Positions 51,732 through 60,561 of a stretch of 64,000 nucleotides of DNA are shown in pieces (position 1 is the stretch's first letter; every line of letters begins with the position of its first letter). The notes under the pieces were generated by a model. The model was not told where the DNA came from and searched no databases. It saw only the letters and a list, made by a program, of their open reading frames with translations. Both the position numbers and the translations under genes were made by a program. This DNA comes from NORP259 sp041398705 (lineage in GTDB: Bacteria; Planctomycetota; UBA1135; GCA-002686595): assembly GCA_041398705.1 (NCBI GenBank), contig JAWKUI010000002.1:186001-250000 (forward strand). The letters are read 5' to 3'.

Positions 51732-54194
51732 ATGAAGCACTTGGCCGAAACCGACCTTGCCCTGTACCTCTCCCGCCTGGACCACTTGCGGGTGCTGGCC
51801 CGGAACCTCATCCGCAACGCCGCCGATGCCGACGATGCGGTGCAGGAGGTGGTTCTGGCCGCATTGAAAGCGCCGCGGGCCATTCAAGGCAGCGGCGAAG
51901 GCTGGATGCGCTCCGTGCTGCGCAACCGGAGCCGCGACCATCAACGGGCCCAAAGCCGCCGCACCCGCCACGAAGCCGTGCCCACCGCACGCGCGCCCCA
52001 GCCCGCCCCGGACGAAGCCCTGCTCTCCGCCGAACGCCACCGCCAACTGCTCGACGCCCTGCTCGCCCTCCCCGAACCGGCGCGCACCACCCTCTCGCTG
52101 CGTTATCTCGAAGGCCTCAGCCAGCGCGAGGTGGCCGAGCGCACGGGCCAAGACCTTGAAGCCGTCAAGAAGCAGTGCCAGCGAGGCCTGGCCGCCCTGC
52201 GCGCCAACCTCGAACGCCGCTGGGGCGGCGAGGGGCAGTGGGCTTTGGTGTTGTTGCCGTGGACGGGATGGCGCCGGGCGCAGGAAACGGGCCTCGCGGG
52301 CGGCATTCTGCGCGGTGCGGGCGTGAAAGTCGCGCTGGTGGGCACCGCGGCCCTCGCGACCACCGTGATCTGGGTGCAATCGCGCGTTCGGCCCGCCGTC
52401 TCCGAACTCCAGGCCGGACTCGAACCGGGGCGCCCCGCGCTGCAACCTTCGGAAGCGGACCTGAGCGCGGCCGTCGCGCCGGAGCCCGCCACCCGCTCCA
52501 CCGCCGTGGAATCCGGCGCGTCGGCGGCGGATACCGGGGCCGGTGAGCCAGATGGACCCAAACTCCGGGCAGCCTCGCTTGCGACGATCTACCTAGTGGA
52601 CCTGGCGGGAGATCCGGTCGCGGAACAGCAGCTGAAACTGCAAGGTCCACCCGAACCACAACAGGCCGAAGTGGACCTGCCCTTGAGCGATTCTGCGGGT
52701 CGGATTGAAGTGCCCGTAGAGTGGAAAGGGGAAAACCTGCTCACCGATGGTGTCGACCTAGCGAGCGCTTGGCAGGGCACCTTGCAGGGAAAGGACTACC
52801 TCGTCTTCGCCCCCTTCGTTCGGGCACGGGGCCAGGTAATCGACCCCGAAGGTCGTCCCCTGCGCGCCCGGGTCACCCAGATGATCAACCTGATGGCGAG
52901 CAAGGGTTTTCCCCTGCCCCTCGAACAAGGCAGCGACCACCTGCGCATCGCGTGGTGTGATCCGAACGGGCAATTCGATGCCCCCGTGCTGTTTCCCGTG
53001 CCGGATTGGCCAATCTACGTCGAGTGCGAGGGATACCGGACCCAGCAACTTTCGCTGCCCGATGGCGTGACGCCGTACGTGGTCGAGATGCAACCGAATC
53101 CCGCGCCGGCCCCGATGGTGCGCGTCTGGGTGCGCGATGCTCGCGTCTCCACCGAAACCGCCCGCGTCGCCTGGGGCTGGAACCAGGGGCAGCGCCAGCC
53201 CGATGGCTGTTTCCTCGTGGAATCCCTGCCGGGTTCGTCCGCCGACGAGTATCCCTTGATCGTGCGCACCGTCGACGGCCGCTTTGCGACCGCGCGGCCC
53301 CAGCGCTCCGACGACGGCGCTTATCGGGACGTCGAGGTGCAGATGCCGAACCGGATGCGAAGCCAATCGGTGCGTTTGGTGGATGCCGAAGGCCAAGCGG
53401 TGACGGGCACCACCGCCTACCTACTCGACGGCACGCACGGCAACTCGAGCCAGAGTGAAGAAACCATGCAGCCCACCGCCCGGCCCGGGGAACGGCAACT
53501 CGACAACCTGCTGGCCCGCGACTACCACATCCGCTTCCTGGATCCGGAGACGTTGCAATCCACCGAAGCCCTCTTGCCCGCGAACCAAGCCACCGTCGAA
53601 GTCCTCTGGCAACCCGAAACCGGACCCGGCTTCACGATCCAGGTATGCGATGCCTTCGGCGACCCGCTGCCCTCCGCGCAGGTGCGCCTGTCCACCCCGT
53701 CTTCTTCCGGTTCCATCGGCCCGATGCTAGCGACCCGCGACCTGGGCAAAACCGATGAGCAAGGTCGCTTCGAGCTGCCCGCCCTGCCCCGCACCCAGAC
53801 CGCGATTGCCATCTCGCCCCGCGGCCACGAGTCGCTGCAGTTCAACACCACCCAGAGCTTCGCGCTCGCCGACCTGGATGACGACCGCACGCCGGACCAA
53901 CCCCTGAAACTGACAATCCTGCCCCACTGCCGCGTGATCCTCACGCCCGACCCCGCGGCCCAGGTCACCGAAGTCTGGTTCACGGATGCCGAAGGCAAGC
54001 CGCTGGCCGCGAAGTACATGAAAGGCTACTCGGTGCACTTGAAGAAACGCCTAGCCCCCGGCCCGGAAGGCGACTTCCCCCTGCTGCTCCTGCCCCAGAC
54101 CGCCGCATGGCTGAACTGGTCGGCGGATGGCCACGAGGGCATGCCCCAGGCCCTGCGCCTCTCGCCCCAAGGGGAGAACGAATTGCGTTTCTAG
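51732..54194 (+). CDS. ECF-type sigma factor fused to a membrane helix and extracytoplasmic carboxypeptidase-regulatory-like domains
   Basis: The 820-residue protein begins with a sigma-70 ECF module: region 2 at about 10-75 (LARNLIRNAADADDAVQEV, MRSVLRNRSRDHQR) and region 4 at about 108-160 (LPEPARTTLSLRYLEGLSQR, VAERTGQDLEAVKKQ). A single hydrophobic helix follows at about 198-216 (VKVALVGTAALATTVIWVQ). The remaining 600 residues form an Ala/Pro/Glu-rich linker and several beta-sandwich-like segments (YLVDLAGDPVAEQQLKLQG, VRLVDAEGQAVTGTTAYL). The order implies a cytoplasmic sigma domain tied to an outside domain by one helix. No separate anti-sigma gene is adjacent. How the sigma part would be freed is not visible. 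Confidence 0.85.
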   Translation: MKHLAETDLALYLSRLDHLRVLARNLIRNAADADDAVQEVVLAALKAPRAIQGSGEGWMRSVLRNRSRDHQRAQSRRTRHEAVPTARAPQPAPDEALLSAERHRQLLDALLALPEPARTTLSLRYLEGLSQREVAERTGQDLEAVKKQCQRGLAALRANLERRWGGEGQWALVLLPWTGWRRAQETGLAGGILRGAGVKVALVGTAALATTVIWVQSRVRPAVSELQAGLEPGRPALQPSEADLSAAVAPEPATRSTAVESGASAADTGAGEPDGPKLRAASLATIYLVDLAGDPVAEQQLKLQGPPEPQQAEVDLPLSDSAGRIEVPVEWKGENLLTDGVDLASAWQGTLQGKDYLVFAPFVRARGQVIDPEGRPLRARVTQMINLMASKGFPLPLEQGSDHLRIAWCDPNGQFDAPVLFPVPDWPIYVECEGYRTQQLSLPDGVTPYVVEMQPNPAPAPMVRVWVRDARVSTETARVAWGWNQGQRQPDGCFLVESLPGSSADEYPLIVRTVDGRFATARPQRSDDGAYRDVEVQMPNRMRSQSVRLVDAEGQAVTGTTAYLLDGTHGNSSQSEETMQPTARPGERQLDNLLARDYHIRFLDPETLQSTEALLPANQATVEVLWQPETGPGFTIQVCDAFGDPLPSAQVRLSTPSSSGSIGPMLATRDLGKTDEQGRFELPALPRTQTAIAISPRGHESLQFNTTQSFALADLDDDRTPDQPLKLTILPHCRVILTPDPAAQVTEVWFTDAEGKPLAAKYMKGYSVHLKKRLAPGPEGDFPLLLLPQTAAWLNWSADGHEGMPQALRLSPQGENELRF

Positions 54195-54200
54195 CGAATC

Positions 54201-55634
54201 TCAACCCACCGCGGCGGCCGACCTTCGGTCCAAAGTGTGCAGCAGGAGAAACACGCAGAGGGCCGCCGTGATTCCGAACAGGTTGGCATCCAATCCGAGC
54301 CAGAGCCTTCCACCCCACGTCATCAAGGCCAGCGTCACGGTGCCGCCGGCAATCATGGCAGCCAAGGCCGCCCGGGAGGAGGGTCGCTTCACGAACAGCA
54401 TCGCCAGGGTCGGGATGAGCAATCCGGAGACCATGAAGGCATAGGACTTGAGCATCAGGTCGAGCACGCTTTCCATTTGAGCAGCGAGCAGGATCGCCGC
54501 TGCTCCCAGGACCAAGGTCACTCGCTGCGAACGTCGATGCGTGGCTTTTTGGTCGGCAGCAGGAGGCAGCAGATCTGTGTGCACATTTCCCGATGCTGCC
54601 ATCAGGCAACTATCGGCGGTGGACAAGATCGCGCTGAAGTAGGCGGCCAACATGATGCCCATGGCTCCAACCGGCAGGAGCGTTGCGAGCAACATGGGCA
54701 AGCCCAGTTCTGGGTCGAGGGTGCTGCCTGGGGCATGACCCGCTTCGGCAAACGCGCCCTGAAGCCAGGCAACGCGCGCAAACATGCCGAGCAAAACGCC
54801 AAGGAACGCCATCAATGGCCACTCGAGCACCCCTGCGAGCAACCAAGCCCGGCGAGCGGTCTGTTCATCGCGGCAGGCATAGATGCGCTGGTAGAGGGTC
54901 ATGCCCACAAACCAGATCGGAATGATCGTGAACGCCCAGTTGACCGCAGTAACAGCCTTTAGGTTGCCCAGGCTCAGCATTTCCGCTGGCAGAGCGGCTT
55001 GCATCGCCTTCCAGCCACCCACCTCGTGGTATGCGACCGGCAGCCCGACCAAAGTCAAACCGAGCAGCAAGATGGCCCACTGCACGGTATCGGTGTAGAT
55101 CACCGCCTTCATGCCTCCCATCGACGTGTACACGACGGCGAGCGCCCCCATCCCGAGCAACGCTTGGTTGAGCGTCAGGGGTGCAACGGTGGCCGAAGCG
55201 AGTTTGGCTCCGGCGAGAAGTTGGGACGCGGTGAAGCCGAGGTAGCCGATGGCGCTAATCCAAGCCGACGCGATCGCCACCGATCGCGAGTACTTCAACC
55301 GGAAGAGCTGCGGATACGTCAGCAGCCGGTGCGTCGCTCCGAGTTTGTGGACTTTGGGAATCACCAGGGCAGCGGCCACCCAGGCACCGATCAGCCCGGT
55401 GAACAGCATCCACGAACCAGCGATGCCCATGGAGAATCCCAAGCCGCCGAGACCGATCGAAAAGCCACCTCCCACGTCGGTCGCCACCACCGAAAGCCCC
55501 ACGTGGCCCGCCCCCATCGAACGGCCACCCACATAGTAATCGTGCTCATCCTCGTTGCGGTGAAGGAACCACGCTCCGACACCCAACATCGCCAGGAAGT
55601 AGACCACGAGCAGCGTGACGTCGATCCAGTGCAT
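54201..55634 (-). CDS. Sodium:solute symporter (SSS family)
   Basis: The 477-residue protein has about 13 hydrophobic helices and typical SSS family features: DEHDYYVGGRSMGAG near the start, GGGFSIGLGGLGFSMG in TM2-3, WISAIGYLGFTASQLLAGAK, and the SAILSTADSCLMAASG motif in TM8-9. It likely imports an organic solute such as an amino acid, sugar or acid with Na+. It lies 12 bp downstream of a GNAT gene that itself overlaps a racemase gene, so the three form an operon. Confidence 0.9.
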   Translation of the reverse strand: MHWIDVTLLVVYFLAMLGVGAWFLHRNEDEHDYYVGGRSMGAGHVGLSVVATDVGGGFSIGLGGLGFSMGIAGSWMLFTGLIGAWVAAALVIPKVHKLGATHRLLTYPQLFRLKYSRSVAIASAWISAIGYLGFTASQLLAGAKLASATVAPLTLNQALLGMGALAVVYTSMGGMKAVIYTDTVQWAILLLGLTLVGLPVAYHEVGGWKAMQAALPAEMLSLGNLKAVTAVNWAFTIIPIWFVGMTLYQRIYACRDEQTARRAWLLAGVLEWPLMAFLGVLLGMFARVAWLQGAFAEAGHAPGSTLDPELGLPMLLATLLPVGAMGIMLAAYFSAILSTADSCLMAASGNVHTDLLPPAADQKATHRRSQRVTLVLGAAAILLAAQMESVLDLMLKSYAFMVSGLLIPTLAMLFVKRPSSRAALAAMIAGGTVTLALMTWGGRLWLGLDANLFGITAALCVFLLLHTLDRRSAAAVG

Positions 55635-55646
55635 GGGGAAACCTCG

Positions 55647-56117
55647 TCAGCGCACTAGGCGCATTTCGGCGTACTTGGTCTTGAACCCCAGGCGCTCATA
55701 CAGCCGCTTGGCGGGGTTGTCGTATTCCACGTGCAGCTTAATGTCGCCGGGACATTGATCCACCGCCTGCTGGACGAGGCGCCCCCCGAGCCCATGCCCA
55801 CGCATGTCGGGCAGGACACTCACGTACACCAGGAGATGGGCGGGCACATAGCCGCCCATGCCGGTCGCCAGCATCGCCAGGGCCCCGACCAACCGCAGGG
55901 CACCTGCTTGGTCCGGATGCCCAGCGAGCACCAGGAATCCGCCCTTGCCCGCCTCTTCGCTGAAGAGGTAGTCAAGGGCGCCGTGCACGTCCGCCAAGGA
56001 GTCGCCCCAGGGCACCATGGTTTCGTGAAAGAACCGCTCGACCTGCTCACGGGGGGCCCAGGACGGGAGCTCCGCGGGCCGTTCTACGACCATCATTTGG
56101 GTAGTTTGGGAGTTCAT
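55647..56117 (-). CDS. GNAT-family N-acetyltransferase
   Basis: This 156-residue protein has the acetyl-CoA-binding signature VSVLPDMRGHGLGGRLVQQA and ends with VEYDNPAKRLYERLGFKTKY. It overlaps the racemase gene upstream by 4 nt and is 12 bp from the SSS transporter. In this context an amino-acid or amine substrate is reasonable but not shown. Confidence 0.85.
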   Translation of the reverse strand: MNSQTTQMMVVERPAELPSWAPREQVERFFHETMVPWGDSLADVHGALDYLFSEEAGKGGFLVLAGHPDQAGALRLVGALAMLATGMGGYVPAHLLVYVSVLPDMRGHGLGGRLVQQAVDQCPGDIKLHVEYDNPAKRLYERLGFKTKYAEMRLVR

Positions 56118-57301
56118 GATTGCTTGAGCGCGTCCGGCGCGATTTCTAGCGGTGATTCCGACTCGGCGAGCACCGGCGGAACTTCGAACTCGGTCGCCTC
56201 CGCCCGCAGGGCTTCGCGCAGTTCGTGGTTTGCGATCAGGTGCTTGGGGATGTAGGGGTCCATCATGAGCCGCACGAATGCGCCGTAACTCGGACGGAAG
56301 CGCAGGGTGTCGCCGACCTTGATCCCATGGGGATTGTCACCGAGGTTGACCACGGAGAGATCACTGCTGGCACCGACCAGCCGGTACGAAGGTTCGATGG
56401 GAGTGAGCCCCGATACGACCGTGTCCAATTGCCCGACCGTGATCACTGCCCGGTGGCCGCGGGCGCCGGGCGCGGTTTCGGGGGTGCCCAGGGCCTCGAA
56501 CGGCATCATGTCGGTGGTTTCTCCCATGGGGCGCAAGCCCTTCTCTTTGACCTCGACCACCTCGACTTCGAGGGTGATCGCATCCCCGCGCAGCCCTTCC
56601 AGAACTCCCCCATGGATCAGGTCGGTGCCCAGGAACGCCGAGTCACCGATTCGGAAGTGGTTGATGGTCTTGGGCAGCGCCCCCGAGCGCAGCAAGGGCA
56701 GGGCTGCGCTCGTGCCCCCCGAGATCACGGGCAGCGAACGGCCGAACTTCAGTTCGAGCAGCTCGTGATAGAGGCTGAGTTGGGCAAACTGATCGATACT
56801 GGGCACTGCCCCGGAGAGGCAGCCGAGGTTGCTACCCACCCCTAGGACTTCGATGTTCGGCAATTCGAACACATGTTCATAGAACCCCACCAGCGAACCC
56901 GGCAGCACCCCTTCGCGCAGGTCCCCGAGCTCCAGCATGATGATGATCCGGTGCAGCTTGCCCTGCCGCCCCGCCTCGACATTGAGCGCCTCGATGACGT
57001 CGATCTCGCTGTTCAAGCTGACATCCGATAGGCGCACCACGTCCGGCACGACAGGAAGATGCGGCAAACGCAAGTACCAGGCTTCGACATCCCCGGGCAG
57101 CGATTCGATGGCCTTCAGATTGTCCATGCGCGAATCGGCCATCGAATGGACCCCCATCGCTTGCAGGCAACGCAGGGTAGACCGGTGCCCGCAAAGCGTT
57201 TTCGTCACCAGGGACCACGAGGCTCCATGATTGTGAACCCACCGGTCTATGGTGCGGATATTGTCGTGCAGAGCCTGCAGATCGATGGTCAAGCGGTTCA
57301 T
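56114..57301 (-). CDS. Alanine/ornithine racemase-like PLP enzyme
   Basis: The ATG at 57301 gives 395 residues. It belongs to the fold type III (alanine racemase N-terminal) enzymes: the lysine of WSLVTKTLCGH (Lys34) corresponds to the PLP lysine, and the pattern resembles ornithine racemase-type proteins rather than classical Alr. Further family-like stretches are IIIMLELGDLREGVLPG, LPVISGGTSAALPLL and INHFRIGDSAFLGTDLIHG. The C-terminal domain is short and unlike the beta domain of Alr. It heads the racemase-GNAT-symporter operon, divergent from the M20/Alr pair. The substrate is uncertain. Confidence 0.75.
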   Translation of the reverse strand: MNRLTIDLQALHDNIRTIDRWVHNHGASWSLVTKTLCGHRSTLRCLQAMGVHSMADSRMDNLKAIESLPGDVEAWYLRLPHLPVVPDVVRLSDVSLNSEIDVIEALNVEAGRQGKLHRIIIMLELGDLREGVLPGSLVGFYEHVFELPNIEVLGVGSNLGCLSGAVPSIDQFAQLSLYHELLELKFGRSLPVISGGTSAALPLLRSGALPKTINHFRIGDSAFLGTDLIHGGVLEGLRGDAITLEVEVVEVKEKGLRPMGETTDMMPFEALGTPETAPGARGHRAVITVGQLDTVVSGLTPIEPSYRLVGASSDLSVVNLGDNPHGIKVGDTLRFRPSYGAFVRLMMDPYIPKHLIANHELREALRAEATEFEVPPVLAESESPLEIAPDALKQS

Positions 57302-57707
57302 GGCGGAAGGAGCGCAATGCAGAGAGCCAAGCCCACGCACATACACGGCGCACACTCATTCCGGCAGGACGCGCAAATCAGCGGCGCATCCGCTCACCCT
57401 CCGCGGGGCAGGTCCAGGCCGTGCCCAAATCGGCGGAAATCCAGGTTTTCTATCGCTGGGCCCCCACCCTACGGCAATGGCTTGCCGCGTACAACCCGTG
57501 CGATCGGAAACTCCAAGAACACGGACTCCAAGGCGGATACGCTGCGTTCACAACGAAAAGGGGAAGTGAAGGCTCCGGCCTGATGCACAGCGGTGAGATT
57601 TCCTTCGCCAGGGTGCAGCAGGGCATGAACTTGATCTACGGTATGGTTGGCCATCGCGGACTTCGATCTGTCGGTGGAAACCGTGCGGCCTCCTATCCCT
57701 TCTCGCC
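57302..57707. other. Divergent promoter region
   Basis: These 406 bp separate the racemase operon from the M20 hydrolase/alr operon. No gene is recognised. The region presumably holds promoters for both directions, but no strong boxes or operator symmetry stand out. Confidence 0.4.
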
Positions 57708-58880
57708 ATGCAAACCCGATCCTTGACCGAAATCCGCCGCGATTTGCATCGGCTTGCCGAACTCTCCGGAGAGGAGAGTTCCACCGCGGCGTACGTCGAG
57801 CAGACCTTGCTCAGTTTCGGGCATGGGGACATTCGAACCGGAATGGGTGGACATGGAGTGGCGTGTGTCATCCGCGGCAAGCAGGCCGGGCCCAGGCTTC
57901 TGTATCGGTGCGATCTGGATGCCTCGCCCCTGACCGACGACCCTGCCCTGCCCCACGCTTCGCTGCGCAAAGAGGCCGCCCACCGCTGCGGACACGATGG
58001 GCACATGGCGCTGGCCTTGGGTCTTGCGCAACATTGGCAGCGCAATCCGTTGGCGCGGGGCGAAGTCGTCCTGCTTTTCCAACCGGCCGAAGAAACCGGC
58101 GCCGGCGCCGAAGCCGTGCTCGCCGATCCCCGTTTTGCCGAGTTGGAGCCCGATTGCGTGCTCGCGTTGCACAACCTGCCGGGCCTTCCGCTGGGTAGCG
58201 TCGTTCTGCGCGAAGGCGAGTTCGCCAGCGCCTCGCGCGGCATGGGCATCGACCTATTGGGCCGAAGCAGCCACGCGGCCGAACCCCATGCGGGGAACAG
58301 CCCCCTGGCCGCCGCCGCGGAGCTCGCCCTGGCCCTGGCCGGCCTGCCGACCCAAGTACTCGGCCTGGGCGAAAACGCCCTGGTCACTCTGGTCGGCCTG
58401 CAATCGGGCGGAGAGAACTACGGCACGTGCCCCGGCAAGGCCATGGTGGCCGCAACTTTGAGAGCCCACCGCGAGGAAACGATGCAGTCTCTGGTCCGCG
58501 CAGCCATCCAGCGCGCAGGCGGCATCGCCTCCGCCCATGGCGTTCAAGCGCAGATCCGCTGGCAGGACATCTTCCCGGCAACCCCGTGCGACCCGACGAT
58601 CGTCGGCATCCTGCGGGAATCCGCGCAGCGCCAGGGTTTCCAAGTGATCGAGCCCGCGCTGCCCTTTGCCTGGTCCGAAGACTTCGGCCACTTCACCGCC
58701 CGCTGGCCCGGTGCGCTCTTCGGCCTGGGTTCGGGCGAGTCCCAGCCCCCCCTGCACGCCGACGGCTACGACTTTCCCGACGACCTGCTCGTTCCCGGCC
58801 TGCGCTTCCTGATCCACGCCATCCCCGCCCTGCTGCAACAAGGCCCGGCCCATGCACATTCCCGGATCCTCTTGGATTGA
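57708..58880 (+). CDS. M20 family metallopeptidase / amidohydrolase
   Basis: The 390-residue protein has the M20D metal-site motifs: CGHDGH at 94-99, PAEETGAG (Glu128/Glu129) and, near the end, HADGYDFPDDLL. The middle region (SSHAAEPHAGNSPLAAAA) fits the lid domain of the family. Such enzymes deacylate N-acyl amino acids or split peptides. Its last 29 bp overlap the alanine racemase gene, so the two are coupled; hydrolysis to a free amino acid followed by racemisation is a reasonable inference. Confidence 0.88.
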   Translation: MQTRSLTEIRRDLHRLAELSGEESSTAAYVEQTLLSFGHGDIRTGMGGHGVACVIRGKQAGPRLLYRCDLDASPLTDDPALPHASLRKEAAHRCGHDGHMALALGLAQHWQRNPLARGEVVLLFQPAEETGAGAEAVLADPRFAELEPDCVLALHNLPGLPLGSVVLREGEFASASRGMGIDLLGRSSHAAEPHAGNSPLAAAAELALALAGLPTQVLGLGENALVTLVGLQSGGENYGTCPGKAMVAATLRAHREETMQSLVRAAIQRAGGIASAHGVQAQIRWQDIFPATPCDPTIVGILRESAQRQGFQVIEPALPFAWSEDFGHFTARWPGALFGLGSGESQPPLHADGYDFPDDLLVPGLRFLIHAIPALLQQGPAHAHSRILLD

Positions 58881-60039
58881 ACTCAACCGCCCGGCCTTGG
58901 TCAGCAACCTCCGGTTTCTGCGCCAGAGCCTGGGCCCGCGGGTGCGGTTCACTTCGGTGATCAAGGCCAACGCCTACGGCCACGGCATCGCGGAGTTCCT
59001 GCCGATGGCGGAAGCGGCGGGAGTGGACTTCTTCTGGACCTTCAACGCCGCCGAAGCGTCCGCTGCCCTCGCGGCGCGCACCCGGGCTCAGACCCGCTTC
59101 GGAATCTTGGGGGATGTGCCTAGCGAGGCTCTCGAATGGGCCCTGCACAACGGGATCGAGCTCTACGTGTTCGACCCCAGTCGCCTCGAGCAAGTGATCG
59201 AATGGACGCGCCGCACCCAACAACCCGCCCGCGTGCACATCGAATTCGAGACCGGCCTGCATCGCACCGGATTCACCGCCGCCGACCTGCCCCGCATCGC
59301 CAAGATGGTTGAGGACGCTCCCCCGGGCTTCACGATCCAAGGGTTCTGCACCCACCTCGCCGGAGCCGAGTCTTTTGCCAACGAGCATCGCATCCGCCAT
59401 CAGATGGTGCGCTTCGAGGCCCTCGCCCAATCCGCTGGCGGGCTCGGGTTGCAAGCGGAAAGCAGGCACGCCGCATGCTCCGCCGCGATCTTCAACTTCC
59501 CCTCCTCACGCTTGGACCTGGTCCGCTGTGGCATCGCCCAGTTCGGTTTCTGGCCGAGCAACGAGACCTGGGTGGCCTGGTTGCGCGAACGGCCCGACCG
59601 CGCCGGAAAGCCGTCCCCCCTGCGCCGCGTACTCTCGTGGAAGTCGCGCGTTCTGCACGTGGCCGCCCTGCCTTTCGGCGAATGGGTCGGATACGGGCAC
59701 ACGTTTCAAGCCCAGCGGGACATGGCCCTCGCCATCGTGCCTGTGGGCTATTCGGCGGGTTTTCCCCGCTCCCAGGGCGGCCGCGGCCAAGTCCTGATTG
59801 GCGGCACCTCGTGCCCGGTGATCGGCACGGTCAACATGAACATGCTCGCCGTGGACATCACGGAAACCGAAGGAGTGCAGCCCGGCGACGAAGTCGTGCT
59901 GATCGGCCATCAAGGCGACCGGGAAATCTCCGTAGGCGCCTTCTCCGAACGCACCAAAGCCTTCAACTACGAAACCCTGGTGCGCCTCGACGCGGGCCTG
60001 GAACGGCGCGTGATCGAGCAGTCCCTGGCCGTCGTATAG
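58852..60039 (+). CDS. alr: Alanine racemase
   Basis: The 395-residue protein has the classical Alr motifs: PLP lysine in VIKANAYGHG (Lys38), a conserved RCGIAQFG, the catalytic tyrosine in WVGYGHTF (Tyr281), and IGTVNMNMLAVDIT of the C-terminal domain. It interconverts L- and D-alanine, supplying cell-wall D-Ala or acting in catabolism. The ATG at 58852 lies inside the preceding M20 gene. As a second racemase sits across the divergent promoter region, a dedicated D-amino-acid function is possible. Confidence 0.9.
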   Translation: MHIPGSSWIELNRPALVSNLRFLRQSLGPRVRFTSVIKANAYGHGIAEFLPMAEAAGVDFFWTFNAAEASAALAARTRAQTRFGILGDVPSEALEWALHNGIELYVFDPSRLEQVIEWTRRTQQPARVHIEFETGLHRTGFTAADLPRIAKMVEDAPPGFTIQGFCTHLAGAESFANEHRIRHQMVRFEALAQSAGGLGLQAESRHAACSAAIFNFPSSRLDLVRCGIAQFGFWPSNETWVAWLRERPDRAGKPSPLRRVLSWKSRVLHVAALPFGEWVGYGHTFQAQRDMALAIVPVGYSAGFPRSQGGRGQVLIGGTSCPVIGTVNMNMLAVDITETEGVQPGDEVVLIGHQGDREISVGAFSERTKAFNYETLVRLDAGLERRVIEQSLAVV

Positions 60040-60050
60040 ACTTCCCTGCC

Positions 60051-60434
60051 CTACTCCCCTTCCGCCACCACTTCGACCTTGATGCGGTCGGGGTCTTCGC
60101 AGAAGAGCGCGTAGTAGTGCTCGCCTCCGGCAAACGGGTGGCGGTCTTCATAGAGAACCGTGTGGCCCGCCGAGCGCACCCAATCGGTGACCGCATCCAC
60201 CTGGGCCCGGGTCGGCACCCGGAACGCCAGGTGATTGAGACCGATGCGTTGGCGGTGATACCCGGCTTCCGCCAGGGGCGCGGGCAGGAAACAGAAGTAG
60301 GCGGCGCCCTCCTTCACGTAGTTCATGCCGCCGGACCAACGATCGGGTTCGTACCCGAGGTGGCGCATGAAGGGCGTCCAAAAGGCGATCGAACGTTCAA
60401 GGTCGCCGACATAGATCTCTACGTGGTGCAGCAT
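60051..60434 (-). CDS. VOC-superfamily (glyoxalase/bleomycin-resistance-like) protein
   Basis: The ATG at 60434 (MLHHVEIYVGDLERSIAFW) gives 127 residues; an earlier start would add 17 residues that do not fit the fold. The paired beta-alpha-beta-beta-beta units of the VOC fold are recognisable, with LNHLAFRVPTRAQVDAVTDW in the second half and the metal-ligand-like H, E and D residues of YALFCEDPDRIKVEVV. Its substrate is unknown. It is convergent with alr. Confidence 0.8.
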   Translation of the reverse strand: MLHHVEIYVGDLERSIAFWTPFMRHLGYEPDRWSGGMNYVKEGAAYFCFLPAPLAEAGYHRQRIGLNHLAFRVPTRAQVDAVTDWVRSAGHTVLYEDRHPFAGGEHYYALFCEDPDRIKVEVVAEGE

Positions 60435-60561
60435 GGGGGAATCCTCCGCCTCAGGGTAACCGGCAATGGGGGCCGGCGGCTCCATTCCCTTCCATTCGGA
60501 ACCGCCTCTGCAGGGCGCGGGTCTCAGGCGCCGGATTGATCCCGAAACACGGGCACCGGGG

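Noticed and set aside
57421..57726. Open frame of about 100 codons in the racemase intergenic region
   Set aside because: No recognisable family, no ribosome-binding site, and it runs into the start of the M20 gene; probably chance.
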